DNA of 64,000 nucleotides from Actinomadura graeca (GTDB taxonomy: Bacteria > Actinomycetota > Actinomycetes > Streptosporangiales > Streptosporangiaceae): contig NZ_CP059572.1 in NCBI RefSeq assembly GCF_019175365.1, forward strand, positions 7,068,001 through 7,132,000, in the 5' to 3' direction. Each line of letters opens with the position of its first letter. Position 1 is the stretch's first letter. The notes beneath the pieces are model-generated. The model saw only the letters and a list, made by a program, of their open reading frames with translations, did no database searches and was not told the DNA's origin. This document shows positions 34,168 to 45,799 of this stretch, in pieces. Position numbers and translations under genes: made by a program.

Positions 34168-35319
34168 ATGGAATATCTGATCGTCATCGCAGGGCTGGTC
34201 GCCGTCGCCCTGATCGTCGGCGGGGTCGCGTTGCTGCGGCCGGGCCGCCGCGGGCCCCGCCCGCCCGTCGAACCGGAGGAGCGGCGCGGCGGCGCCACCG
34301 CCGTCGACGAGGCGGGGGGCGCCGCGCCCACCCTTGAGCGGCCGCCCCCCACGCAGGCGCCGGCGCCCCCGCCCACGATCGAGATCGAGCAGCCGCCGCC
34401 GGGCGCCGGGCGGCTCGTCCGGCTGCGGGCCCGGCTCGCCCGCTCCCAGAACACCTTCGGCAAGACCCTCCTCGGCCTCCTGTCGCGCGAGACGCTCGAC
34501 GACGACGCCTGGGAGGAGATCGAGGACACCCTCATCACCGCCGACATGGGCACCGCCGTCGCCCGCCAGGTCACCGACGACCTGCGCACCCGGGTGCAGG
34601 TGCTCGGCACCCGCGACGCCGCCGAGGTGCGTGCGATGCTCAAGGACGAGCTCGTCAAGCAGATCGGCGCCGACCTGGACCGCTCGCTGAAGACCGAGCC
34701 GCACGGCAACCGCCCGGCCGTCCTGATGGTCGTCGGCGTCAACGGCACCGGCAAGACCACCACCTGCGGGAAGCTCGCCCGCGTCCTCGTCGGCGACGGC
34801 CGCACCGTGCTGCTCGGCGCCGCCGACACCTTCCGCGCCGCCGCCGCCGACCAGCTGGAGACCTGGGGCTCGCGGGTCGGCGCGCAGGTCGTCCGCAAGG
34901 ACGAGGGCACCGACCCCGCCAGCGTCGCGTTCGACGCCGTACGCCAGGGCATCGACACCAAGGTCGACGCGGTGATCGTCGACACCGCCGGGCGGCTGCA
35001 CACCAAGACCGGGCTGATGGACGAGCTCGGCAAGGTCAAGCGCGTCGTGGAGAAGCAGGCCGAGGTCGACGAGGTCCTGCTCGTCCTGGACGCGACCACC
35101 GGGCAGAACGGCATGCAGCAGGCCCGCGTGTTCGCCGAGGTCGTCAACGTCACCGGCGTGGTGCTGACCAAGCTGGACGGCACCGCCAAGGGCGGCATCG
35201 TCGTCCAGGTGCAGCGCGAGCTGGGCGTCCCGGTAAAGCTGGTCGGCCTCGGCGAGGGGCCCGACGACCTCGCGCCCTTCGAACCCGAGGCGTTCGTGGA
35301 CGCCATCCTGGGGGACTGA
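34168..35319 (+). CDS. ftsY: Signal recognition particle receptor FtsY
   Basis: SRP receptor GTPase for cotranslational membrane targeting. 383 residues. A membrane helix (YLIVIAGLVAVALIVGGVALL) and an acidic Pro-rich region precede the NG domain with VGVNGTGKTTTCGKLA (P-loop), DTAGRLHTKTGLMDEL and TKLDGTAKGGIV. ATG 34168 gives the usual N-terminal anchor; an in-frame start at 34126 is less likely. Ffh, its partner, is encoded at 39817. Confidence 0.96.
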   Translation: MEYLIVIAGLVAVALIVGGVALLRPGRRGPRPPVEPEERRGGATAVDEAGGAAPTLERPPPTQAPAPPPTIEIEQPPPGAGRLVRLRARLARSQNTFGKTLLGLLSRETLDDDAWEEIEDTLITADMGTAVARQVTDDLRTRVQVLGTRDAAEVRAMLKDELVKQIGADLDRSLKTEPHGNRPAVLMVVGVNGTGKTTTCGKLARVLVGDGRTVLLGAADTFRAAAADQLETWGSRVGAQVVRKDEGTDPASVAFDAVRQGIDTKVDAVIVDTAGRLHTKTGLMDELGKVKRVVEKQAEVDEVLLVLDATTGQNGMQQARVFAEVVNVTGVVLTKLDGTAKGGIVVQVQRELGVPVKLVGLGEGPDDLAPFEPEAFVDAILGD

Positions 35320-35349
35320 TCCCGGCGGCCGATCCGCGCGTGCCCGGCG

Positions 35350-35386
35350 CCCCGCGACCCTGACGGTCGCGGGGTGCCTGCTTTTA
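35350..35386 (+). terminator. Intrinsic terminator of ftsY
   Basis: Perfect 10-bp stem CCCCGCGACC (35350-35359) / GGTCGCGGGG (35365-35374), loop CTGAC, followed by TGCCTGCTTTTA. Located 30 bp after the ftsY stop. Confidence 0.8.
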
Positions 35387-35446
35387 CCCGCTTCTCCGGG
35401 CGGACCGGGCGAATTCACCCGCGGGGCGGGCCGTCCAGCCAGGTGA

Positions 35447-37278
<1,832 letters not shown>

Positions 37279-37279
<1 letters not shown>

Positions 37280-39651
37280 TGGACCGCGATCCCGGGCCGG
37301 CCCGCGCGACCCTCAAGGCCGCGCGGGCCGCCCGCGCCGCGTCCCTCGACGAATGGCTGACGGGCCTGCTGCACGACGCCCCCGCGGACGTCGCGCTCGC
37401 CGCCGTGGGCAGCCACGCCCGCCGCGAGCTGACCCCCGGAGGCGACCTCGACCTCGTCCTGCTGCACCGGGGCCGCCCCGACGTCGCGGAGATCGCGGAC
37501 CGCGTCTGGTACCCGGTCTGGGACTCCGGCGTCCGCCTGGACCACTCCGTCCGGACGGTCCCCGAGGCGCGCTCCATCGCCCGGCAGGACCTCAAGGCCG
37601 CCCTCGGCCTGCTCACCGTCCGGCACATCGCGGGCGACCGCGCCGTCGTCGACGACCTGCGCGCCGCCGTCCTGGCCGACTGGCGCGCCGACGCCCCGGT
37701 CCGGCTGCCCGAGCTGTCCGCCCTGTGCCGTGAGCGCTGGGAGTCCGGCGGCGAGCTGGCGTTCCTGCTCGAACCCGACCTCAAGGAGGCCCGCGGCGGC
37801 CTGCGTGACGTCCACGCGATGCGGGCGGTCGCCGCGTCGTGGGTGGCCTCCGCTCCGGGCGAGCCGGTCCAGTCCGCCCACGACCTGCTGCTGGACGTCC
37901 GGCACGCCCTCCACGACGCCACCGGCCGCTCCGCCGACCGCCTCGTCCTGCAGGAGCAGGAGACCGTCGCCCGCGCCCTCGGCCTGCCCGGCGCCGACGC
38001 CCTGCTGCGCGCGACCGCCGAATCCGCCCGCGCCATCGCCTACGCCGCCGACCACCTCTGGCGCCACGCCGACCGCCTCGCCCGCCGCCCGCGGCCCGCC
38101 GTGTCCGGGATCGCCCGGGGCCCCGCGCACGGCGTGGGACGCCACGGAGCGTGGCGGCACGGCTCCGACCGGCCGCGGGGCGGGCCGCGGACGGCCCGTC
38201 CCGGCGGACGGGCGCGGGAGATCGAACGGCGGCCCCTCGGCGACGGGGCCGTCGAGCACGACGGAGAGGTCGTCCTCGCCCGCGGGGCCGACCTCGGCGA
38301 CCCCGCGCTGATCCTGCGCGTCGCCGCGGCCGCCGCGCAGGCGGGGCTGCCCCTCGCCCCCGCCACCGTCGCGCGGCTCGCAGAACGCGCCGCGCTGCCC
38401 CCGGTGCCCTGGCCCGCCCCTGCCCGCGACGCGCTGGTGTCGCTGCTGGGCGCCGGGCACGCGGCCATCGGCGTCTGGGAGGCGCTCGACCAGGCCGGGC
38501 TGATCGTCCGGCTGCTGCCCGACTGGGAGCATGTCCGGAACCGGCCGCAGCGCGACCCGGTCCACCGCTTCACCGTGGACCGCCACCTGGTCGAGACCGC
38601 GGCGGGCGCCGCCGCCCTCGCCCGCGAGGTCGCCCGTCCCGACCTGCTGCTGGTGGGCGCGCTGCTGCACGACATCGGCAAGGGACGCGGCGGCGACCAC
38701 TCGGTCACCGGCGCCGCCATCGCTCGCGACCTCGCGGCGCGGCTGGGCTTCCCCGCGGGCGACGTCGCCGTCCTGGCGGCGGTCGTCCGCCACCACTTGC
38801 TGCTCCCCGAGACCGCCACACGCCGCGACCTCGACGACCCCGTCACCGTCAAGACCGTCGTGGCCGCCCTGTCCGAGGTGCCCGGCCGTGAGCGCGAGAC
38901 CCTCGACATCCTCCGCGCCCTCGCGACGGCCGACGGCAACGCCACCGGCCCCGCCGCCTGGGGCACCTGGAAGGCAGGGCTGGTCTCCGACCTCGCCCGC
39001 CGCGCCGCCGCCGCGCTCTCAGGCGGCACCCCGCCGCCCGTCCCCGAACCGGGACCCGAGAAGCTCGCGCTGGCCAGGCACGACGGCGCCGCCGTGCGCG
39101 TCGCCGGGACGCGCATCACCATCGCCGCGCCCGAGCGCCCCGGCCTCCTCTGGCGTGCCGCCGGGATCCTCGCCCTGCACCGCCTCGCGGTGCGGACGGC
39201 GCGCGTCGTGTCCTCGGGCGCCGGGACCACCGTCCTCGACTTCACGGCCGTCCCCGAATACGGGACGCCACCGGATCCGGCCACCCTGGAGGCCGACCTG
39301 CGCCGCATGCTCGCCGACCGCCTGGACGTGGCCGCGCGGCTCGAACGGCGCGCGCGCTCGGTGCGCCCCCGCCCGGGCGTGACCGTCCCGCCGCCGAGCG
39401 TCCGGCTCGTGGACGACGCCTCCAGCACGGCCACGGTCGTCGAGGTCCGCGCCCACGACCGTCCCGGCCTCCTCTGGCGGATCGGCCGGGCCCTCGGGGC
39501 GTGCGGCCTCCAGGTCCGCGCCGCCCGGGTCGACACCCTGGGGGCCGAGGCCGTCGACGTCTTCTACGTCGTGGACGAGGCGGGCCGGTCCCTCACCGAT
39601 CCCGCCGCGCTGTCCTCCGTCCGCACCCAGGTCATAGCGGTCCTGCGCTGA
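37279..39651 (+). CDS. glnD: PII uridylyl/adenylyl-transferase and removing enzyme
   Basis: 790 residues, modifying PII from the preceding gene. N-terminal nucleotidyltransferase motif GSHARRELTPGGDLDLVLL, a helical middle with FLLEPDLKEARGGLRDVHAM, an HD phosphohydrolase site LLVGALLHDIGKGRGGDHS, and two C-terminal ACT domains (ERPGLLWRAAGILA and DRPGLLWRIGRALG). In actinomycetes this enzyme adenylylates GlnK/GlnB. GTG start overlapping the glnB stop. Confidence 0.95.
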
Positions 39652-39816
39652 CCCCGAACACCCCGCCGGACGGGATCAACACAGGACGCGCCACATCCCG
39701 ATGTACGGGACCGGACGCGATGGGGTTCAAACGGGTCACGCGACCGGGCGGGACCCGGCCGGTGACCCGATACGCTGATAGCGATCCCAGAAGCTTTCCA
39801 AGGACGGTCCAGACAC

Positions 39817-41394
39817 GTGTTCGAGACGCTCTCCGACCGGTTGACGACGGTCTTCTCGTCGCTGCGCAGCAAGGGCCGGCTCTCCGAGGCCGACATCAAC
39901 GCGACGGCCCGCGAGATCCGCATCGCGCTGCTCGAGGCCGACGTCGCGCTTCCCGTGGTCAAGGACTTCATCGCCCAGGTCAAGGAGCGCGCGCGGGGCG
40001 AGGAGGTCTCGCAGGCGCTGAACCCCGCCCAGCAGGTCGTAAAGATCGTCAACGACGAGCTGATCAACATCCTCGGCGGCGAGACGCGCCGGATCCGGTT
40101 CGCCAAGACCCCCCCGACCGTGATCATGCTCGCGGGCCTCCAGGGCGCCGGCAAGACGACGCTGGCGGGCAAGCTCGCGCGCTGGCTGAAGTCCGAGGGC
40201 CACGCGCCGATGCTGGTGGCCGCCGACCTCCAGCGCCCGAACGCCGTCCAGCAGCTCCAGGTCGTCGGCGAGCGCGCCGGGGTCCCGGTGTTCGCGCCCG
40301 AACCGGGCAGCGGCGTCGGCGACCCGGTGGACGTCGCCCGCCGCTCCATCGACCAGGCCAAGCACGCCCAGCACGACGTCGTCGTCATCGACACCGCGGG
40401 ACGGCTCGGCATCGACGCCGAGATGATGCGGCAGGCCATCGACATCCGCGACGCCGTCCGCCCCGACGACGTCCTGTTCGTCGTCGACGCGATGGTCGGC
40501 CAGGACGCCGTCAACACCGCCCAGGCGTTCATGGACGGCGTCGGCTTCGACGGCGTGGTCCTCACCAAGCTCGACGGCGACGCCCGCGGCGGCGCCGCGC
40601 TCTCGGTCCGGCACATCACCGGCCGTCCGATCATGTTCGCCTCGACCGGGGAGAAGCTGGAGGACTTCAGCGTCTTCCACCCGGACCGCATGGCGGGCCG
40701 CATCCTCGACATGGGCGACATCCTCACCCTGATCGAGCAGGCCGAGCAGGCGTTCGACGCCGAGCAGGCCGAGAAGATGACCAGCAAGTTCGCCTCGGGC
40801 GAGGACTTCACCCTCGAGGACTTCCTTGAGCAGATGATGATGATCCGCAAGCTCGGGCCGATCGGCAACCTGCTCGGGATGATGCCCGGGATGGGGCAGG
40901 TCCGTGACCAGATCAGCCAGATCGACGACAAGGACCTCGACCGCGTCGCCGCGATCATCCGCTCGATGACCCCGCAGGAGCGCGCCCAGCCGAAGATCAT
41001 CAACGGCTCCCGGCGGGCCCGCATCGCGCGCGGCTCGGGTGTCGGCGTCGGCGAGGTCAGCAGCCTCGTCACCCGGTTCTTCGACGCGCAGAAGATGATG
41101 CGCCAGATGGCCGGCGGCATGGGCCTTCCCGGCATGCCCGGCGGCCGCCGCAAGGCCGCCAAGGCGGCGAAGGCCAAGAACAAGAAGGGCAAGCAGCGCA
41201 GCGGCGACCCGCGCAAGCGCGCCGCGGGCGGCCGGCGCCCCGAGGGGCAGCCCACGGCCGACGGCGCGCCCCAGGGCCTCCCGCCCGGCCTCGGCGGCGG
41301 CCAAGGCGGCCTGCCGCCCGGTCTCGGCGGCCAGCTGCCCCCCGGTTTCCAGATGCCCGACCTGAACAAGCTCCAGAGCCGTAAGAAGAAGTAG
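39817..41394 (+). CDS. ffh: Signal recognition particle protein Ffh
   Basis: SRP54 GTPase. 525 residues. N domain FETLSDRLTTVFSSLRSKG, G domain with AGLQGAGKTTLAGKLA, DTAGRLGIDAEMM and TKLDGDARGGAAL, and a Met-rich M domain (MMMIRKLGPIGNLLGMMPGM) for signal peptides and 4.5S RNA. The C-terminal tail is Gly/Gln/Pro-rich (GLPPGLGG repeats). GTG start. 165 bp separate it from glnD. Confidence 0.96.
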   Translation: MFETLSDRLTTVFSSLRSKGRLSEADINATAREIRIALLEADVALPVVKDFIAQVKERARGEEVSQALNPAQQVVKIVNDELINILGGETRRIRFAKTPPTVIMLAGLQGAGKTTLAGKLARWLKSEGHAPMLVAADLQRPNAVQQLQVVGERAGVPVFAPEPGSGVGDPVDVARRSIDQAKHAQHDVVVIDTAGRLGIDAEMMRQAIDIRDAVRPDDVLFVVDAMVGQDAVNTAQAFMDGVGFDGVVLTKLDGDARGGAALSVRHITGRPIMFASTGEKLEDFSVFHPDRMAGRILDMGDILTLIEQAEQAFDAEQAEKMTSKFASGEDFTLEDFLEQMMMIRKLGPIGNLLGMMPGMGQVRDQISQIDDKDLDRVAAIIRSMTPQERAQPKIINGSRRARIARGSGVGVGEVSSLVTRFFDAQKMMRQMAGGMGLPGMPGGRRKAAKAAKAKNKKGKQRSGDPRKRAAGGRRPEGQPTADGAPQGLPPGLGGGQGGLPPGLGGQLPPGFQMPDLNKLQSRKKK

Positions 41395-41456
41395 CCGCCC
41401 GGACGCTGCGTCGACCGGACGGATACGCAGAGAAGTCGCCGCGTGTCATCGCACGA

Positions 41457-41487
41457 TTGCGCTTTTCCGTGGTTCGTCTGGCAGAAT
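41457..41487 (+). promoter_or_regulatory. Probable promoter of the rpsP operon
   Basis: TTGCGC at 41457-41462 and CAGAAT at 41482-41487, spacing 19 bp, in a locally AT-richer segment 140 bp before rpsP. Spacing is slightly long, so the call is tentative. Confidence 0.4.
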
Positions 41488-41627
41488 GACTGGCTGGAAA
41501 CCCCGGAAGCGCCAGGCGCCCTCTCTCGTCCTCGGCGGCCGGAGTCCATCGGGCGGCCGTGAGCCGGTGTTCCCCACCTGGAGCGGGCCCGCTCACCCTG
41601 TAATGAAGTCTGGAGTACACCACACCC

Positions 41628-42077
41628 GTGGCAGTCAAGATCAAGCTCAAGCGTCTGGGGAAGATCCGGAACCCGCAGTACCGGGTCGTCGTGGCCGACG
41701 CGCGCACCAAGCGCGACGGACGGGCCATCGAGGAGATCGGGCTCTACCAGCCCAAGCAGGAGCCGTCGCTCATCCAGATCGACTCCGAGCGCGCGCAGTA
41801 CTGGCTCGGCGTCGGCGCGCAGCCGACCGAGCCCGTCCTCAACCTCCTGAAGATCACCGGCGACTGGCAGAAGTTCAAGGGCGAGCCGGGCGCCGAGGGC
41901 ACCCTCAAGGTCGCCGAGCCCAGGGCCGACAAGAAGTCGGTGTTCGAGGCCGCCGTCAAGGAGTCGCTGGGCGACGACGAGGCCACCGGCACCGCCACCC
42001 GGGGCAGGAAGAAGGCCGAGCCGAAGAAGTCCGAGGCCAAGGCCGCCGAGACAACCGAAGTCAAGAGCGAGGGCTGA
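41628..42077 (+). CDS. rpsP: 30S ribosomal protein S16
   Basis: 149 residues. The first 85 ([36 protein letters not shown]) are canonical S16; the remaining 60 form a Lys/Glu/Ala-rich actinobacterial extension absent from the E. coli protein. GTG start at 41628. First gene of rpsP-khpA-rimM-trmD-rplS. Confidence 0.96.
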   Translation: MAVKIKLKRLGKIRNPQYRVVVADARTKRDGRAIEEIGLYQPKQEPSLIQIDSERAQYWLGVGAQPTEPVLNLLKITGDWQKFKGEPGAEGTLKVAEPRADKKSVFEAAVKESLGDDEATGTATRGRKKAEPKKSEAKAAETTEVKSEG

Positions 42078-42078
42078 C

Positions 42079-42321
42079 GTGCTCGAAGAAGCGCTCGAGC
42101 ACCTGGTCCGCGGGATCGTCGAGAACCCGGACGACGTCCGGGTCCGCGCCCGCCGGATCAGGGGTGGCCGGGTCCTGGAGGTGCGCGTGCACCCCGAGGA
42201 CCTCGGCAAGGTCATCGGCCGAAGCGGTCGCACCGCCAAGGCCCTGCGCACCGTGATCAGCGCCCTCTCCGGGGGCCGGTACGTGCGCGTGGACCTGCTC
42301 GACGTCAACGAGGTCCGCTGA
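42079..42321 (+). CDS. khpA: KH-domain RNA-binding protein KhpA
   Basis: 80 residues, one KH domain with the loop VIGRSGRTAKALRTVISA (GxxG-type). Conserved between rpsP and rimM in Gram-positive bacteria, where KhpA acts with KhpB on RNAs in cell-envelope control. GTG start one base after the rpsP stop. Confidence 0.92.
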   Translation: MLEEALEHLVRGIVENPDDVRVRARRIRGGRVLEVRVHPEDLGKVIGRSGRTAKALRTVISALSGGRYVRVDLLDVNEVR

Positions 42322-42788
42322 GTGACCCCCCGGCATCGCGCATGCCGGGGGCCGCTCGGCGCCCGGGGACGTGCCCGGGTCTCCGACCCGGCCCCCGCCC
42401 CCGGCGGACCGCACCGGACGCCCACGCCCCGATGCGGCATCCTGGACCGCGCCATCCCGGGAGACACCTCCCGGGATGGCTGCTCCCAGGCGGCACCCCC
42501 ACCCGCCGCCCCCACCCCGCCTCCCAAACCCCCCTCCCCAACAAGGCCCTCCCACCACCCCCGCCCGGTCGGCCAGGTTCGCGCAACCGCAACAGCGGCA
42601 CCAGCCGCAGCCGCCGACGCGTCGGCCACCCGTGTCCGCATCCGCCAGACCGCGCCACAGGCGATCTTGGGAGGGGCCCGCTCCGTCGTGATCGCCCCTT
42701 CCTCCGACCCGTCGGGCTTGAGCGGGTTCAGTTCCGTCCCGGCCATCCGCCCCGGTGGGGGGCCGCGTCCCGTGAGGGAACGGTCCTG
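42322..42788. other. Gap khpA-rimM with two strong hairpins and a C-rich tract
   Basis: 467 bp without a gene. Hairpin 1: CCCCCGGCAT (42327-42336) / ATGCCGGGGG (42342-42351). Hairpin 2: 13-bp perfect stem 42451-42463 / 42468-42480 with loop ACAC. A markedly C-rich, G-poor tract follows (about 42487-42570). Both hairpins could terminate or attenuate; there is no U-tract. rimM must then have its own promoter. Confidence 0.65.
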
Positions 42789-43301
42789 ATGGGCGAGAAA
42801 CTCGTCGTCGGACGGATCGGCCGCCCGCACGGGATCCGCGGCGAGGTCACCATCGACGTCCGCACCGACGAACCGGACGCCCGCTTCGCCCCCGGCAGCG
42901 AGATCGCCACCGACCCCGCCGACGCCGGGCCGGTCGTGATCGAACGCGCCCGGTGGCATTCGGGACGGCTCCTCCTGCGCTTCGCCGGGGTCGGCGACCG
43001 CGACGCCGCCGAGGGACTGCGCGGCACCTGGCTCGTCGTCGACGAGGACGACATCCCGCCGTCCGCCGACCCGGACGATTTCCACGACCAGGAGCTGATC
43101 GGCCTCGCCGTCGTCACCGCCGACGGCACCGACGTCGGCCGGGTGGCCGAAATCCTCCACCATGGGCAGGACCTCCTGGTCGTGCGGGGCGCCGCGGGCG
43201 AGAGGCTCGTCCCCTTCGTGGCCGCGCTCGTCCCCGAGGTCGACATCCCCGGCGGCCGGCTCGTGATCGCCCCACCCCCCGGCCTGCTCGACGAATCATG
43301 A
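42789..43301 (+). CDS. rimM: Ribosome maturation factor RimM
   Basis: 170 residues. [20 protein letters not shown] is the RimM N-terminal domain; the PRC-barrel C-terminus has [20 protein letters not shown] and [14 protein letters not shown]. Binds S19 during 30S maturation. ATG 42789 with GAGGGAACGG upstream. Stop overlaps the trmD ATG (ATGA). Confidence 0.95.
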   Translation: MGEKLVVGRIGRPHGIRGEVTIDVRTDEPDARFAPGSEIATDPADAGPVVIERARWHSGRLLLRFAGVGDRDAAEGLRGTWLVVDEDDIPPSADPDDFHDQELIGLAVVTADGTDVGRVAEILHHGQDLLVVRGAAGERLVPFVAALVPEVDIPGGRLVIAPPPGLLDES

Positions 43302-44080
43302 TCATCGACATCCTCACGATCTTCCCCGAGTACTTCGCGCCCCTGGACGTCTCCCTGCTGGGCAAGGCCAGGCGCAACGGGCTGCTGGACGTCCACGTCC
43401 ACGATCTGCGCGACTGGACCCACGACCGGCACCGCACCGTCGACGACACCCCGTATGGCGGGGGCCCCGGCATGGTGATGAAACCCGAACCCTGGGGTGA
43501 GGCGCTTGATGCCCTCGCGCCACCAGGCTCGGCCAACCGCCTGGTGATCCCGACACCCAGCGGACGCCCGTTCACCCAGGCCCTCGCGGTCGAGTACGCC
43601 GCCGAGCCGAGGCTGCTGTTCGCCTGCGGCCGCTACGAGGGCATCGACTCCCGCGTCGCCGAGGAGGCCAGGACCCGCATGCCCGTCGACGAGGTCAGCC
43701 TCGGCGACTTCGTCCTCGCCGGGGGCGAGGTCGCGGTGCTCGTCATGGTCGAGGCGGTCGGCCGCCTCCTCCCCGGCGTCCTCGGCAACGCCGACTCCGT
43801 CGCCGACGACTCGTTCGCCCCCGGCGCCATGGAGTCGCTCCTGGAGGGCCCCGTCTACACCAAGCCCCCGATCTGGCGCGAACGGCCCGTTCCGGACGTC
43901 CTGCTGTCGGGCCACCACGGCGCCATCGCCCGCTGGCGCCGCGACGAGGCCCTGCGGCGTACCGCCCTGAACCGCCCCGAACTTCTCGGACGCCTGGACC
44001 CCGGCTCCCTCGACGGCCACGACCGTGACGTCCTCCGCGCGGCCGGTTTTCCGGTTGACGGCGAAGGTATGGCAAACTAG
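43298..44080 (+). CDS. trmD: tRNA (guanine37-N1)-methyltransferase
   Basis: 260 residues. Methylates G37 to prevent frameshifting. [33 protein letters not shown], the knot segment [11 protein letters not shown], and [19 protein letters not shown] are diagnostic. Start overlaps rimM. The rplS promoter appears to lie inside its 3' end (44055-44083). Confidence 0.96.
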   Translation: MIIDILTIFPEYFAPLDVSLLGKARRNGLLDVHVHDLRDWTHDRHRTVDDTPYGGGPGMVMKPEPWGEALDALAPPGSANRLVIPTPSGRPFTQALAVEYAAEPRLLFACGRYEGIDSRVAEEARTRMPVDEVSLGDFVLAGGEVAVLVMVEAVGRLLPGVLGNADSVADDSFAPGAMESLLEGPVYTKPPIWRERPVPDVLLSGHHGAIARWRRDEALRRTALNRPELLGRLDPGSLDGHDRDVLRAAGFPVDGEGMAN

Positions 44081-44083
44081 AGC
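44055..44083 (+). promoter_or_regulatory. Probable rplS promoter within the end of trmD
   Basis: TTGACG (44055-44060), 17-bp spacer, TAGAGC (44078-44083). Directly downstream a leader hairpin CCGTGCG (44086-44092) / CGCACGG (44100-44106) begins the 5' UTR. Confidence 0.5.
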
Positions 44084-44198
44084 GTCCGTGCGTTCTGATC
44101 GCACGGCACCCACATACCGCTTCCCGCGGCGCGACGCCCCCACGAAGGACCCATCGGGGCCTCTCGACGCCCGCGTTCGACCATGAGGAACCGCTGCG

Positions 44199-44549
44199 AT
44201 GCACACCCTGATCCAGGAGATCGAGAAGGCCGCGATGCGCGCCGACGTCCCGGACTTCCGTCCGGGCGACACGCTGAAGGTGCACGTCCGCGTCACCGAA
44301 GGCAACCGGAGCCGTATCCAGGTGTTCCAGGGCGTGGTGATCCGGCGGCAGGGCGGCGGCGCCCGCGAGACGTTCACCGTCCGCAAGGTCAGCTACAGCG
44401 TCGGCGTCGAGCGGACCTTCCCGCTCAACAGCCCCTCGATCGACAAGATCGAGGTCGTCACCCGCGGCGACGTCCGCCGCGCCAAGCTGTACTACCTGCG
44501 CAACCTTCGCGGGAAGGCCGCGCGCATCAAGGAGAAGCGCGACTTCTGA
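44199..44549 (+). CDS. rplS: 50S ribosomal protein L19
   Basis: 116 residues. [40 protein letters not shown] and [18 protein letters not shown] are L19. ATG 44199 with TGAGGAACC upstream. The 118-bp leader contains a perfect 7-bp hairpin. Confidence 0.97.
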   Translation: MHTLIQEIEKAAMRADVPDFRPGDTLKVHVRVTEGNRSRIQVFQGVVIRRQGGGARETFTVRKVSYSVGVERTFPLNSPSIDKIEVVTRGDVRRAKLYYLRNLRGKAARIKEKRDF

Positions 44550-44563
44550 GCCCATGCCTTCCT

Positions 44564-44609
44564 CAACGCCCCGGGAACCGTTCGCGGTCACCGGGGCGTT
44601 GCCCGTTTC
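44564..44609 (+). terminator. Terminator hairpin after rplS
   Basis: 11-bp stem CAACGCCCCGG (44564-44574) / CCGGGGCGTTG (44591-44601), with an inner ACCG-TTCG-CGGT tetraloop, followed by CCCGTTTCG. 14 bp after the rplS stop. Confidence 0.75.
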
Positions 44610-44693
44610 GGTAGGCGGTGACCGGCATGGTCCCCGGCGACACGCCTTCGGGCGGAGCTTCCCGGTCCCCGGCGCCGCTAGGCTTTCGCTCTG

Positions 44694-45599
44694 ATGACTG
44701 ACGAGGACGATCGGAGAAACGTGCGATCCGAAGCCGAGGGCGCGGTGCCCGAAGACGAGCAGACCGTGACCTCCTCCGATGAGACGGCCGACGACGAGTC
44801 CCTTGACAAGGGGAAACGTAAGAAGAAGCCGGGCTCGTTCTGGAAAGAGCTCCCCGTCCTCATCGTGGTCGCCGTCGTCCTGGCCCTGGTCATCAAGGCC
44901 TTCGCCGTGCAGGCGTTCTACATCCCGTCCGGCTCGATGGAGAACACCCTCCAGGTCGGCGACCGCGTCCTGGTCAACAAGATCGTCTACCACACCCGCG
45001 ACATCGCGCGCGGAGACGTCGTGGTCTTCAACGGCCTCGACTCGTGGGACCCCGAGACCCAGGTCGAGGAGCCCGGCAACCCCATCTCCAAGGCCCTGCA
45101 CGCGGTCGGCAGCGCCTTCGGCGTCGCCCCCAACGAGAAGGACTACATCAAGCGGGTCATCGGCGTCCCCGGCGACCACGTCAAATGTTGCGACGCCCAA
45201 GGCCGTGTCACCGTCAACGGCGTCCCCCTGGACGAGAAGTCCTACCTGTTCACCGACCCGATCACGCACGAGCAGAACAAACCGTCCAACGACCCGTTCG
45301 ACGTCACCGTGAAACCCGGCCAGCTCTGGGTCATGGGCGACCACCGGGAACTGTCCTACGACTCCCGCTCCCACCGCGGCGACCCGGGCGGCGGCACCAT
45401 CCCCACCGACCGCGTCATCGGCCGCGCCTTCGTGATCGTCTGGCCCCTGAACCGCCTGGACACGCTCCCGATCCCCGGCACCTTCAAGCAATCCGCCTTC
45501 AAGGGCACCGCCATGGCCCTTCCCGGCACCCCCCTGGCTCTGGGCCTGGCAGGCGCGTTCCCCCTCACCTACCTGCTGCGCCGCCGCCGGTTCAAATAA
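44694..45599 (+). CDS. lepB: Signal peptidase I
   Basis: Removes signal peptides from exported proteins. 301 residues: an acidic cytoplasmic N-terminus (residues 1-45), one transmembrane helix (LPVLIVVAVVLALVIKAF), catalytic Ser81 in YIPSGSMENTL, catalytic Lys153 in DYIKRVIGVPGD, GDHRELSYDSR box and a C-terminal hydrophobic segment (LALGLAGAFPLTYLL) before an Arg-rich end, so both termini may be cytoplasmic. Streptomycetes carry four lepB genes here; this window has one, followed by a repetitive region. Confidence 0.95.
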   Translation: MTDEDDRRNVRSEAEGAVPEDEQTVTSSDETADDESLDKGKRKKKPGSFWKELPVLIVVAVVLALVIKAFAVQAFYIPSGSMENTLQVGDRVLVNKIVYHTRDIARGDVVVFNGLDSWDPETQVEEPGNPISKALHAVGSAFGVAPNEKDYIKRVIGVPGDHVKCCDAQGRVTVNGVPLDEKSYLFTDPITHEQNKPSNDPFDVTVKPGQLWVMGDHRELSYDSRSHRGDPGGGTIPTDRVIGRAFVIVWPLNRLDTLPIPGTFKQSAFKGTAMALPGTPLALGLAGAFPLTYLLRRRRFK

Positions 45600-45799
45600 C
45601 CGCCAACCCGCCACACCGCTCCCATCGCACCTCCACGAGCGCCCCAAGGCCGTCGGCCATAGCGCCCCACACCGCCCCCGCCAAAGACCGACATGCCCAT
45701 AACCCGGGCCAGCACTTCGCCGATTCCCGTGCCCCAATCGCCGTGCTAGCTGAGCATCGCTCCCGTAATCCGCCCCAACAACGCCACGACCCACCCCCG

